Positions 55,295 to 64,000 of a stretch of DNA of 64,000 nt are shown here, piece after piece. Position 1 is the stretch's first letter. The number at the start of each line of letters is the position of its first letter. The position numbers and the translations under genes were made by a program. This DNA comes from Hydrogenophaga sp. GTDB lineage: Bacteria > Pseudomonadota > Gammaproteobacteria > Burkholderiales > Burkholderiaceae_C. Under the pieces are notes generated by a model, which was given only the letters and a program-made list of their open reading frames with translations, searched no databases and was not told the origin of the DNA. The stretch lies in NCBI RefSeq assembly GCF_030373245.1, contig NZ_JAUCZF010000005.1, forward strand, positions 248,001-312,000. The letters run 5' to 3'.

Positions 55295-56446
55295 TCAGGC
55301 TGGTGGTACGGAACCCCTCGAGCTTTCTTCCGCCGTGGGGTTCTGCGGCACGATGGCGCCGATGATGTCGCTCATGGTGATCACGCCCAGATGTTTGCCC
55401 TTGGCAGTGACCACGTTGGCGGCTTCCTTGTTGTCGCCGCTGAGTTGGCGCGCAGCCTCTTCGATCACCAGGCTCGGGTCCACATCCGGTCCGTCGACGC
55501 GGGCGCCGGGCACCATGAGTGTGCGGCAGCGGATGACGCGGCCCCGGTTCACATCGCGCACAAAGGTCTCGATGTAGTCGTTGGCGGGCTTCAGCACGAT
55601 CTGCTGGCCAGTGCCTTGTTGCACCACTTCGCCGTCGCGCAAGATGGCGATCTTGTCGCCCAGGCGCAGGGCTTCGTCCAGATCATGGGTAATGAAGACG
55701 ATGGTCTTGCCGATCTCTTGCTGCAGGTCGAGCAACACGCTTTGCATGTCGCTGCGGATCAGCGGATCGAGCGCAGAAAACGCCTCGTCCATGAGCAGGA
55801 TCGGTGCGTCATTGGTCAGCGCCCGGGCCAGGCCCACGCGCTGCTGCATGCCGCCTGAGAGCTGATTGGGATAGTTGTCTTCGTAGCCCTTGAGGCCCAC
55901 CCGCTCAATCCATTGCATGGCGCGCTCGCGGCGTTTCTTGCCCTTGATCCCCTGCACCTCCAGTCCGTACTCGGCGTTCTCCAGGACGGTGTAGTGCGGG
56001 AACAGCGCAAATTTCTGAAACACCATCGCGGTCTTTTCGCGGCGAAATTTCAGCAGTTCGCTGTGGCTCATCTTGACCACATCCTGATCACCCACGAGCA
56101 GTTCACCCGCCGTGGGATCGATCAGGCGGTTGACGTGGCGAATCAGCGTGCTCTTGCCTGAGCCCGACAGGCCCATCACCACCTGGATGCCGCCAGCGGG
56201 CATGTCGATGTTGATGTCGCGCAGGCCGAGTACATGGCCGTGCACATCGCGCAACTCTTCCTTGGTCATGCCGTTTCGCACCGGGTCCAGGAACTTGTCT
56301 GGCGTGGGGCCGAAGATTTTGTAGAGCTTGCGCACCGAAATGCCAATGCCCGACGGTGTATCCGAGGTTGCCGCTGGCGCGGTTGGCACGGCGGCGGCTG
56401 TGGTGGGTTCGACGGATGCGCGGTTTGCTGTGAGGGCTTCAGCCAT
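55295..56446 (-). CDS. proV: Glycine betaine/proline ABC transporter ATP-binding protein
   Basis: The 383-residue ATPase has an N-terminal extension of about 35 residues, Walker A GLSGSGKSTLIRH, Q-loop AMVFQKFALFPHYTVLENAE, signature LSGGMQQRVGLARAL, Walker B ILLMDEAFSALDPL and H-loop FITHDLDEAL. A CBS-type regulatory region near the C-terminus (HLGVITMSDIIGAI) is typical of ProV/OpuAA that sense ionic strength. The start overlaps the end of the permease gene by 8 bases. It drives uptake of betaine or proline betaine for osmoprotection. Confidence 0.95.
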   Translation of the reverse strand: MAEALTANRASVEPTTAAAVPTAPAATSDTPSGIGISVRKLYKIFGPTPDKFLDPVRNGMTKEELRDVHGHVLGLRDINIDMPAGGIQVVMGLSGSGKSTLIRHVNRLIDPTAGELLVGDQDVVKMSHSELLKFRREKTAMVFQKFALFPHYTVLENAEYGLEVQGIKGKKRRERAMQWIERVGLKGYEDNYPNQLSGGMQQRVGLARALTNDAPILLMDEAFSALDPLIRSDMQSVLLDLQQEIGKTIVFITHDLDEALRLGDKIAILRDGEVVQQGTGQQIVLKPANDYIETFVRDVNRGRVIRCRTLMVPGARVDGPDVDPSLVIEEAARQLSGDNKEAANVVTAKGKHLGVITMSDIIGAIVPQNPTAEESSRGSVPPA

Positions 56447-57326
56447 GGACGACCTCCAGGTGTTTCTGCAGTCGCTTGCCATAGGCCTGCGACACCCGGT
56501 CAAAGATGATGGCGATGCCGACGATCGCGAGACCGTTGAGCACACCCATGGTGAAGTACTGGTTGGAGATGGCTTTCAGCACTGGCTGTCCCAGGCCTTG
56601 CACACCGATCATGGAGGCGATCACCACCATGGCCAGTGACAGCATGATGGTCTGGTTCACACCTGCCATGATGGTGGGCAGCGCCAGCGGCAGCTGCACC
56701 TTGCTCATTTTTTGCCAGACCGAGGAGCCAAACGCATCGGCCGCCTCCAAAAGGTCCTTGTCCACCAGGCGGATGCCCAGGTTGGTGAAGCGAATCACCG
56801 GGGGAATCGCGTAGATCACCACCGCGATGAGACCGGGTACTCGGCCGATGCCCAGCAGCATCACGACCGGGATCAGGTAGACGAAGCTGGGCATGGTCTG
56901 CATCACGTCCAGAGACGGGTTAACGATCCTCTGCAAGCGGTCCCAGCGGCTCATCAGGATGCCGAGGGGCAGTCCAAGGGCGAGTGCGACGACGGTGCAC
57001 ACGAAGATCATCGAGATCGTCTTCATGGTGTCGTCCCACATACCAAAATAGCCGATGGCCAGCAGGGTAAGCACCGTGCCGATCACGATCTTGACCGAGC
57101 GCGAGGCGAACCAGGCGATGGCAGCGATCACGCCGACGACAATGGGCCAGGGTGACTGGGTAAGCAGTCGCTCGGAAAACAGGAGGAAATCGCGCAACGG
57201 ATCAAAGGCGCGTTCCAGTGGTTCGCCGTAGGCACGGGTGAAGTCGCGAAAGCTGCCGTCGATGGCGCGTCGCATGGCACTCAGGGTCTCGGAACCGAGG
57301 GAGGGGAACTCTTGCAGCCAGGACAT
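56439..57326 (-). CDS. proW: Glycine betaine/proline ABC transporter permease
   Basis: The 295-residue permease has about six membrane helices and an EAA loop near residues 195-225 (LLEAADAFGSSVWQKMSKVQ, LALPTIMAGVNQTIMLSLAM), as in ProW/OpuAB. The N-terminal 50 residues are hydrophilic, as in ProW. It overlaps proV by 8 bases and follows the substrate-binding gene in the same direction (124-base gap). Confidence 0.94.
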   Translation of the reverse strand: MSWLQEFPSLGSETLSAMRRAIDGSFRDFTRAYGEPLERAFDPLRDFLLFSERLLTQSPWPIVVGVIAAIAWFASRSVKIVIGTVLTLLAIGYFGMWDDTMKTISMIFVCTVVALALGLPLGILMSRWDRLQRIVNPSLDVMQTMPSFVYLIPVVMLLGIGRVPGLIAVVIYAIPPVIRFTNLGIRLVDKDLLEAADAFGSSVWQKMSKVQLPLALPTIMAGVNQTIMLSLAMVVIASMIGVQGLGQPVLKAISNQYFTMGVLNGLAIVGIAIIFDRVSQAYGKRLQKHLEVVHG

Positions 57327-57450
57327 GGTGCTCCTTGGTGTTGAAAAGACAAAGCGGCGCGGCGCCCTTCACTCCCTAGGAGTTGAGGTACCGGCCGCTG
57401 CGGATCGCCCAAGCCGGAGAAGGCCAGGCGGTCTGGTCAGACACCGCCGA

Positions 57451-58503
57451 TCAGAGGACTTCGCCTTTGATCTTTTCAGCGACTTCCGGGCTGACCCAGG
57501 TGGTCCAGATTTCAGGCTGGGACTTGAGGAAGTGCATCGCACCATCGGCACCGGTGGCCTGGTTGTCGCTCATCCAGGCCAGCAAGCCGTTGACCGTGTC
57601 ATTGCCCCAGGAACGGGTGTTGAGGTAATCCACCGCCGGGCCGCCTGCCTTCTGGAAGCGGTCGGTGATGACGGTGTAGACCTCGGCACTCGCCCAGTCA
57701 TTCTTCACCGGGTTGTCACACTCGGTCTTGGAGTTGCATGCCTCCCAGGCTTCCTTGTCGTGAGGCACGCCAGCGTCCAGCTTCACCATTTCGTACTTGC
57801 CGAGAATGGATGTGGGCGCCCAGTAGTAGCCCAGCCAGCCTTCTTTTCGCTCATAGGCTTTGGCGATCGAGCCGTCCAGGCCCGCTGCCGACCCGGTGTC
57901 GAGCAGCACAAAGCCTTGCTTCGCCGCATCCCAGGCCTTGAACGCGTTGCCGGTCGTGATCTGGCAGTTCCAGCCAGACGGGCAGTTGTGCACCGCGCCC
58001 TTGCCCTTGTTTTCCGCTGACGGGAACAGATCGGGGCGCTTCAGCGCGTCGTCGATCGTCTTGATGTCGGGGTTGGCATCCGCCACGTACTTCGGGATCC
58101 ACCAGCCTTCCACGCCACCGTCTTTGAGTGCGAGGGCGGCGTAGTGCAGCTTTCCCTCTTTCACGGCCGCGTCCAGCGGCTGGCGCACGGCGTTCACCCA
58201 GGCCTCAGGTGCCACGTCGGGTTGGCCTTTTTCCATCATGGCCGTCAGGGTGGGCATGGTGTCGCCCGGCACCAGCTCGACTTCGCAGCCATAGCCCTTG
58301 CTCAGGATGATCTCGTCGATGTTGGCCAGCACCTCGGCGGACTGCCAGTTCATGTTGGCGACGGTGACTTTGCCGCAGGCCTGGGCAACGGCTTCAGCGG
58401 CGGGGGCGGCCGCTGGTGCAGCGACTTCTTCCTTCTTGCCGCAGGCGGCGAGCAGCATGGCGCTGCTGAGGGCGGCAAGTGCGAAATGGCGGGTGGGGTT
58501 CAT
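57451..58503 (-). CDS. proX: Glycine betaine ABC transporter substrate-binding lipoprotein
   Basis: The 350-residue protein has a lipobox (MLLAACGKKEEV, Cys at about residue 21), an Ala-rich linker, then a type II glycine-betaine-binding domain: KVTVANMNWQSAEVLANIDE, GDTMPTLTAMMEKGQPDVAP, EGWWIPKYVADANPDIKTID and WLGYYWAPTSILGKYEMVKL. Trp/Tyr residues of the aromatic cage that holds the quaternary ammonium are plausible in these blocks. It is the first gene of the operon and has a strong promoter at 58653-58681. Confidence 0.93.
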   Translation of the reverse strand: MNPTRHFALAALSSAMLLAACGKKEEVAAPAAAPAAEAVAQACGKVTVANMNWQSAEVLANIDEIILSKGYGCEVELVPGDTMPTLTAMMEKGQPDVAPEAWVNAVRQPLDAAVKEGKLHYAALALKDGGVEGWWIPKYVADANPDIKTIDDALKRPDLFPSAENKGKGAVHNCPSGWNCQITTGNAFKAWDAAKQGFVLLDTGSAAGLDGSIAKAYERKEGWLGYYWAPTSILGKYEMVKLDAGVPHDKEAWEACNSKTECDNPVKNDWASAEVYTVITDRFQKAGGPAVDYLNTRSWGNDTVNGLLAWMSDNQATGADGAMHFLKSQPEIWTTWVSPEVAEKIKGEVL

Positions 58504-58652
58504 GCGTTTTCTCCTTCGTGTCGATGAATCCACCGACGCGCGGGGTCGGTGAATGCGGAAGCACATCCAACGACCTGGAGAAAACGAACGCTGCTGCAAA
58601 CAAAGTGACCAGCCGCTCAACCAACAGGACGTTGGATTGAACTTAGCGCCAC

Positions 58653-58689
58653 ATTATAAGATTTTATTTATAAACTGTGAACAGTTTAT
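58653..58689 (-). promoter_or_regulatory. Sigma70 promoter with palindromic operator for proX
   Basis: On the minus strand TTCACA (58681-58676) and TATAAT (58658-58653) are 17 bases apart, an ideal sigma70 promoter spacing. The -35 box lies within the perfect palindrome ATAAACTGT-TC-ACAGTTTAT (58689-58670), so a repressor bound there would block RNA polymerase. The palindrome is consistent with a dimeric regulator; which one is unknown. This AT-rich island stands out in the GC-rich background. Confidence 0.8.
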
Positions 58690-58746
58690 TACTTTTCATA
58701 TAATGACATACCGATTCAGATCACAGGCTGAGGCCGACCCAACGGG

Positions 58747-59865
58747 TCAGTGCAGTGCGGCGAGTGGGTGATCGGCTGCCTTCCACGGACTGTCAAAAAA
58801 CGCGGAAACCTGCGCCGGGCTGACCTCATCAATCGACGCTGGCTGCCAGCGCGGCGCGTGGTCCTTGTCGATCGCCAGCGCACGGATGCCTTCCACGGTT
58901 TCGCTTGCAGCGCCGGAACGCAGGTGGAAACACTGGTGGACCAGACCCCGCTCCAGGCGCAGGTTGTCGGCCAGGCCCAGAGAGCGCGCGCGGCGAATCT
59001 GCTCCAGCACCACATGCAGCATGAGCGGCGAGCGTTGGCGCAGGGTCGACGCGGTCTGACGCGACCAGTCATCCGGCGCGGCATCCAGCGCTGCGACGAT
59101 GTTGGCCACGCTGTCCAGCCCAAACACCGCATCGATCTGTGCGCGTGGGCCAGCGCCCAGCGCGTCGGCCCGGGGCGGCGTTTTCTGGGTGTGGTTCTCG
59201 CACCAGCGTTGTACCGCCTCACCGCTTTCATACGGCGTTTGTCCCAGGCTCTGCCAAAGCCCTGCGAGCCGCCCGCTGTCCATGTGCGCGTCGGCAAGAC
59301 CCACCGCGACCGCCTCTGCGCCGCTGAGCACGCGGCCGGTCAGGGCCAGGTATTCGCCCATGCGACCAGGCAGTCGGCTCAGGAAATAGCCACCACCCAC
59401 GTCGGGAAACAGCCCAATGCCGGTCTCGGGCATGGCCAGCTTGCTGCGCTCGGTCACCACACGCAGGCTCGCGCCTTGGCTGATCCCCATGCCACCGCCC
59501 ATGACGATGCCGTCCATGAAGGCGATGTAAGGCTTGGCGTAGGTGTGGATCAGGTGGTTGAGCGCGTACTCCTCGGTGAAGAAGGCTTCGAGGTCAGCGT
59601 CGCCAGCCAACGCAGCTCGGTGAAAAAAGCGGATGTCGCCTCCAGCACAGAAAGCGCCGAACGGGCCCCCTTTGCCCATGCCGCGCACCACCACGGCCAG
59701 CACCATGGGATCGTCTCGCCAGGCAATCAGCGTGGCCGTGAGATCCCGGATCATTTCCAGTGACAAGGCATTCAGCGCCTGGGGGCGGTTGAGCGTGATG
59801 CAGCCAACCCGACCTCGCAGCTCGGCGATCACCAAGAGAGCCGTGGGGGTGGGAGCGGTGGTCAT
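58747..59865 (-). CDS. Enoyl-CoA hydratase/3-hydroxyisobutyryl-CoA hydrolase family protein
   Basis: The 372-residue crotonase-fold protein has CITLNRPQALNALSLEMIRD, the oxyanion-hole block GAFCAGGDIRFF, and DGIVMGGGMGISQGASLRVV. PETGIGLFPDVGGGYFLSRL carries the catalytic Glu and Asp of 3-hydroxyisobutyryl-CoA hydrolases (valine catabolism). The C-terminal domain ends RALAIDKDHAPRWQPASIDE. The length fits HIBCH rather than short hydratases. It overlaps the EamA gene upstream by four bases (ATGA). Which CoA ester is used cannot be read from sequence. Confidence 0.88.
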   Translation of the reverse strand: MTTAPTPTALLVIAELRGRVGCITLNRPQALNALSLEMIRDLTATLIAWRDDPMVLAVVVRGMGKGGPFGAFCAGGDIRFFHRAALAGDADLEAFFTEEYALNHLIHTYAKPYIAFMDGIVMGGGMGISQGASLRVVTERSKLAMPETGIGLFPDVGGGYFLSRLPGRMGEYLALTGRVLSGAEAVAVGLADAHMDSGRLAGLWQSLGQTPYESGEAVQRWCENHTQKTPPRADALGAGPRAQIDAVFGLDSVANIVAALDAAPDDWSRQTASTLRQRSPLMLHVVLEQIRRARSLGLADNLRLERGLVHQCFHLRSGAASETVEGIRALAIDKDHAPRWQPASIDEVSPAQVSAFFDSPWKAADHPLAALH

Positions 59866-60923
59866 GCAGGTTTCTCCGAAGGTGGGGGATCGGTGGGTCG
59901 GGCAGCTTCGGCCTCCAGCACCTGGATGCGCGGGGTTTCTGCGCGAGCGCGCCAACCCAGCAGTTCGTTGATCACAAGCGCGCTCAGCACGACGCTGCCG
60001 CCGGTCAGCACCTGGCTGCTTGGGGCCTCATTGGCCCAGAGCCAGGGCCAGAGGATGCCAAACACCACTTCCAGCAAAGCGAGCAGCGACACCTCGGGCG
60101 CCTTGAGTACGCGCGCGGCGGTCACGGCCAGCATGCACGGAATGGCCAGCTGGCACAAACCCAGCAGCGCCAGCCAAGCGATGTCGCTGCCGGTGGCAGC
60201 AAACGGAAAGGCCAGAGGCAGCGTCGCCAATGAAGAGATCACCGCCCCCAACAACACTGAGGGCACAAGGTCGATGCGCTCGCCCTGGTTCTGGCTACGT
60301 TGCACCACGGTCCAGTTGATGGCGCCCGCGACCGGCACACACAGCGCAATCAGCGAACCCACGATCAGGTTGTGCGCCTGCGCTTCGTCGCTGGCCATGA
60401 GGGCCAGCATCTGCCCGCCATACATATAGGCCATGCCAGCGCCAGCGATCACGATGGTGATCCAGACCCGCCAGGCCAGCGGCTGACCGGTGACCACCCG
60501 AGACAGCAGCGCGGTGAGCAAGGGACCAATGGCCATGATGATGAGCACATTGGCCACGCTGGTGAAGGTCAGGCCCACCATGAAGGCGGTGAACATCACG
60601 CTCCAGCACAGGCCGGACACCCAGAAGGCTGGGGCCTCAGGGAGCAGGCCCCAGTGCCGATGCAACCAGCCTGCCAGTGCGGAGCGGCGCGCCACTGCCG
60701 CCGGCTGGCTCATCACCCGATGAGCCGAGCGATTGGACGCCCGCCACAAGGGCAGGATCAGCAACAGCGACAGCGCATTGAAAGCGCTGCGCCAGAACGT
60801 GACCTCGAACCGCACCGCAGATTCCAGCTGGCGCGTGACCACCCCCGCAATCGACCACAGCAGCGCAGCCGCCACCATCATCACGACGGCCTGGCTGTGG
60901 CTGAGCGAACGGGTACTGGACAT
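59862..60923 (-). CDS. EamA/DMT family transporter
   Basis: The 353-residue protein has ten membrane helices arranged as two EamA repeats, with MMVAAALLWSIAGVVTRQLE at the start and the second repeat beginning near residue 180 (IVGSLIALCVPVAGAINWTV). DMT transporters export small metabolites or toxic compounds. The C-terminal 30 residues are Pro-rich and hydrophilic. It overlaps the crotonase gene by four bases, so the two are co-translated. Confidence 0.9.
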   Translation of the reverse strand: MSSTRSLSHSQAVVMMVAAALLWSIAGVVTRQLESAVRFEVTFWRSAFNALSLLLILPLWRASNRSAHRVMSQPAAVARRSALAGWLHRHWGLLPEAPAFWVSGLCWSVMFTAFMVGLTFTSVANVLIIMAIGPLLTALLSRVVTGQPLAWRVWITIVIAGAGMAYMYGGQMLALMASDEAQAHNLIVGSLIALCVPVAGAINWTVVQRSQNQGERIDLVPSVLLGAVISSLATLPLAFPFAATGSDIAWLALLGLCQLAIPCMLAVTAARVLKAPEVSLLALLEVVFGILWPWLWANEAPSSQVLTGGSVVLSALVINELLGWRARAETPRIQVLEAEAARPTDPPPSEKPA

Positions 60924-60966
60924 GGCGGTGCAGCGGAACGCGGGCGCGTGGCCCGACGTCCTGGGC

Positions 60967-62786
<1,820 letters not shown>

Positions 62787-62790
<4 letters not shown>

Positions 62791-63764
62791 GGTGTGAGTT
62801 CCGATTCGGTTTCCAGGATTTGCTGTATTTCGATGGGGCTCAGCAGACGCCCCGGGATGAGTTCACCACCCGCGGTGTGGGCACTGCCCAGCAAGGTGGT
62901 GTTGTTGTGACCGGTTGAAGCTGGTCCAAACACCGCCACCTGCGCCTGGTTGGGCCAGTCGCCGCGACGGCGCACGCCGCTCAGGAAGCGTGCTGCATTG
63001 TCTTCGTCCAGTGTGACCGGTGTGTGTTCCGGCAACAGGCTGCGCACCGGCAGAAGGTGAGCGAGGCGCTCGCCCTCCGACTCGGCTTCCAGCGTCGCGA
63101 GCGACACGCATTGCTCGGTACCAAAAGGACCGGTGGCGACTCGGCGCAGGTTGCTCAGATGGCCACCGCAGCCCAGTGCCTCGGCGATGTCTTCGCCCAG
63201 GGTTCGGATGTAGGTGCCCTTGCTGCAGCGCACCCGCAGCCGCAGGCTTGGCGATTCGCCCTGCAACTGCATATCGATCAGGTCCAGGTCGTGGATGGTC
63301 ACGCGCCGCGCCGCTCGCTCGATCGTTTCTCCAGCCCGTGCGTATTCGTACAGCGGCTTGCCATCCTTCTTCAGCGCGCTGTGCATGGGTGGGATCTGAT
63401 CGATTTCACCCATGAAGCGGTCCAAAACCTCGACCACCTGACCCGGCGTGCAGGTGACCGGGCGCGACTCGATGACATCGCCCTCGGCATCCCCGGTCGC
63501 GGTTTTCACGCCCAGGCGGATCGTGGCCTCGTAAGTCTTGTCGGCGTCCAGATGCAGCTGGCTGAACTTGGTGGCAGCGCCGAAACAGAGCGGCAGCACG
63601 CCAGTGGCCAGGGGATCCAGCGTACCGGTGTGACCCGCCTTTTCGGCGCGCAGCAACCACTTGGCCTTCTGCAAAGCCTGGTTGCTGGAGAGACCCAGCG
63701 GTTTGTCGAGCAACAGCACCCCATGCACAGGGCGCCGCTGCACCCTGGTGCGTTGGCCCTGCAT
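62787..63764 (-). CDS. truB: tRNA pseudouridine(55) synthase TruB
   Basis: The 325-residue protein has the TruB motifs [38 protein letters not shown] with catalytic Asp50, and the [20 protein letters not shown] block, plus a C-terminal PUA-like tail. It converts U55 to pseudouridine in the T loop of tRNAs. It overlaps typA by four bases, and rbfA ends two bases before its start codon. Confidence 0.97.
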
Positions 63765-63766
63765 GC

Positions 63767-64000
63767 CTATTCCTCGTCTTTTGAACGGGAGGCCACGGCC
63801 TTGGAAATCAAGGCGTTCATGTCGGCCGCGCGCTCAGTGGTGCGATCGAACACGAAGTGAAGCGTGGGCACGGTGTGGATGTGAAGGCGCTTGAACAGGC
63901 TGTTGCGCAGGAAGCCGGCCGCCGCATTCAGACCATGCACGGCCTCTTCCGGCTCGCCTGTGAGCAGACTGAAGAATACCTTGGCATGAGCGTAGTCGGG
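63767..64000 (-). CDS. rbfA: Ribosome-binding factor A (partial, N-terminus beyond window)
   Basis: The 77 visible C-terminal residues end at TAG (63767-63769) and include [32 protein letters not shown] and [20 protein letters not shown], the KH-fold core and tail of RbfA, which helps mature the 16S rRNA 5' end in the 30S subunit. The gene runs off the right edge. The order rbfA-truB is typical of the nusA-infB cluster. Confidence 0.93.
   Translation of the reverse strand, partial: PDYAHAKVFFSLLTGEPEEAVHGLNAAAGFLRNSLFKRLHIHTVPTLHFVFDRTTERAADMNALISKAVASRSKDEE

Overview
This is high-GC DNA from a betaproteobacterium of the order Burkholderiales. A Comamonadaceae member (Hydrogenophaga/Acidovorax-like) is most likely. 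The reasons are the gene order (rnfH-ratA/smpB beside guaB-guaA, rbfA-truB-typA, an orphan tctBA pair, DUF4124 and PilZ proteins), the codon use and the many ATGA overlaps. The genus is an inference from gene content only.

Left core block (1-13.0 kb): a lipoprotein cut by the window edge, a thioesterase-acetyltransferase fusion, a Wzy/O-antigen-ligase-like polymerase with TPRs, ygfZ with an NRDE-family gene, then the run mltG-tmk-holB-pilZ-tatD, an ankyrin protein, and tctB-tctA.

Accessory region (about 13.0-35.1 kb), lying between tctA and an aot-type transport operon. It holds a tail-anchored hypothetical protein, a VapBC toxin-antitoxin pair, an O-methyltransferase/VOC/GST module with a divergent LysR regulator, and a mosaic of broken gene ends (acyl-CoA synthetase, TRAP permease, alpha/beta hydrolase, IS21-like ends). 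One TRAP piece is duplicated in direct orientation on both sides of the GST module. A tyrosine recombinase diverges from a kfrA-like gene. Next come an AT-richer secreted protein and a compact group that looks like a defence module: a membrane-anchored protein, an Abi_C/HEPN-like protein and a DUF5677-like protein. AraC/redoxin/panE genes and a secreted nuclease follow. A half-conserved dif-like (Xer) site lies at the right edge.

Right core block (35.1-64 kb): an aotJQMOP-type basic amino acid ABC operon, a class III cyclase fused to an FHA domain, and a translationally coupled chain guaA-paiB-small membrane protein-tadA::haloalkane-dehalogenase fusion-ldcA. After guaB come the ratA/smpB cluster, a class II aldolase with a LysR regulator, and a relic integron. 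The relic has the first part of an integron integrase, a perfect LexA box, one gene cassette and a plausible attC site. Then follow a zinc-ribbon membrane protein with an SPFH protein that carries an excisionase-type helix-turn-helix, a proVWX-type osmolyte transporter with a clear sigma70 promoter and palindromic operator, an enoyl-CoA hydratase/EamA pair, and typA-truB-rbfA running off the right edge.

The most notable observations are the integron relic at 51.8-52.5 kb, the candidate HEPN-type defence operon at 27.9-30.3 kb, the TadA-dehalogenase fusion, the dif-like site at 34.98 kb, the SPFH-HTH fusion, and the recombination scars at 17.8 and 22.0-22.8 kb. All family assignments come from reading the translated sequence; no database search was run.
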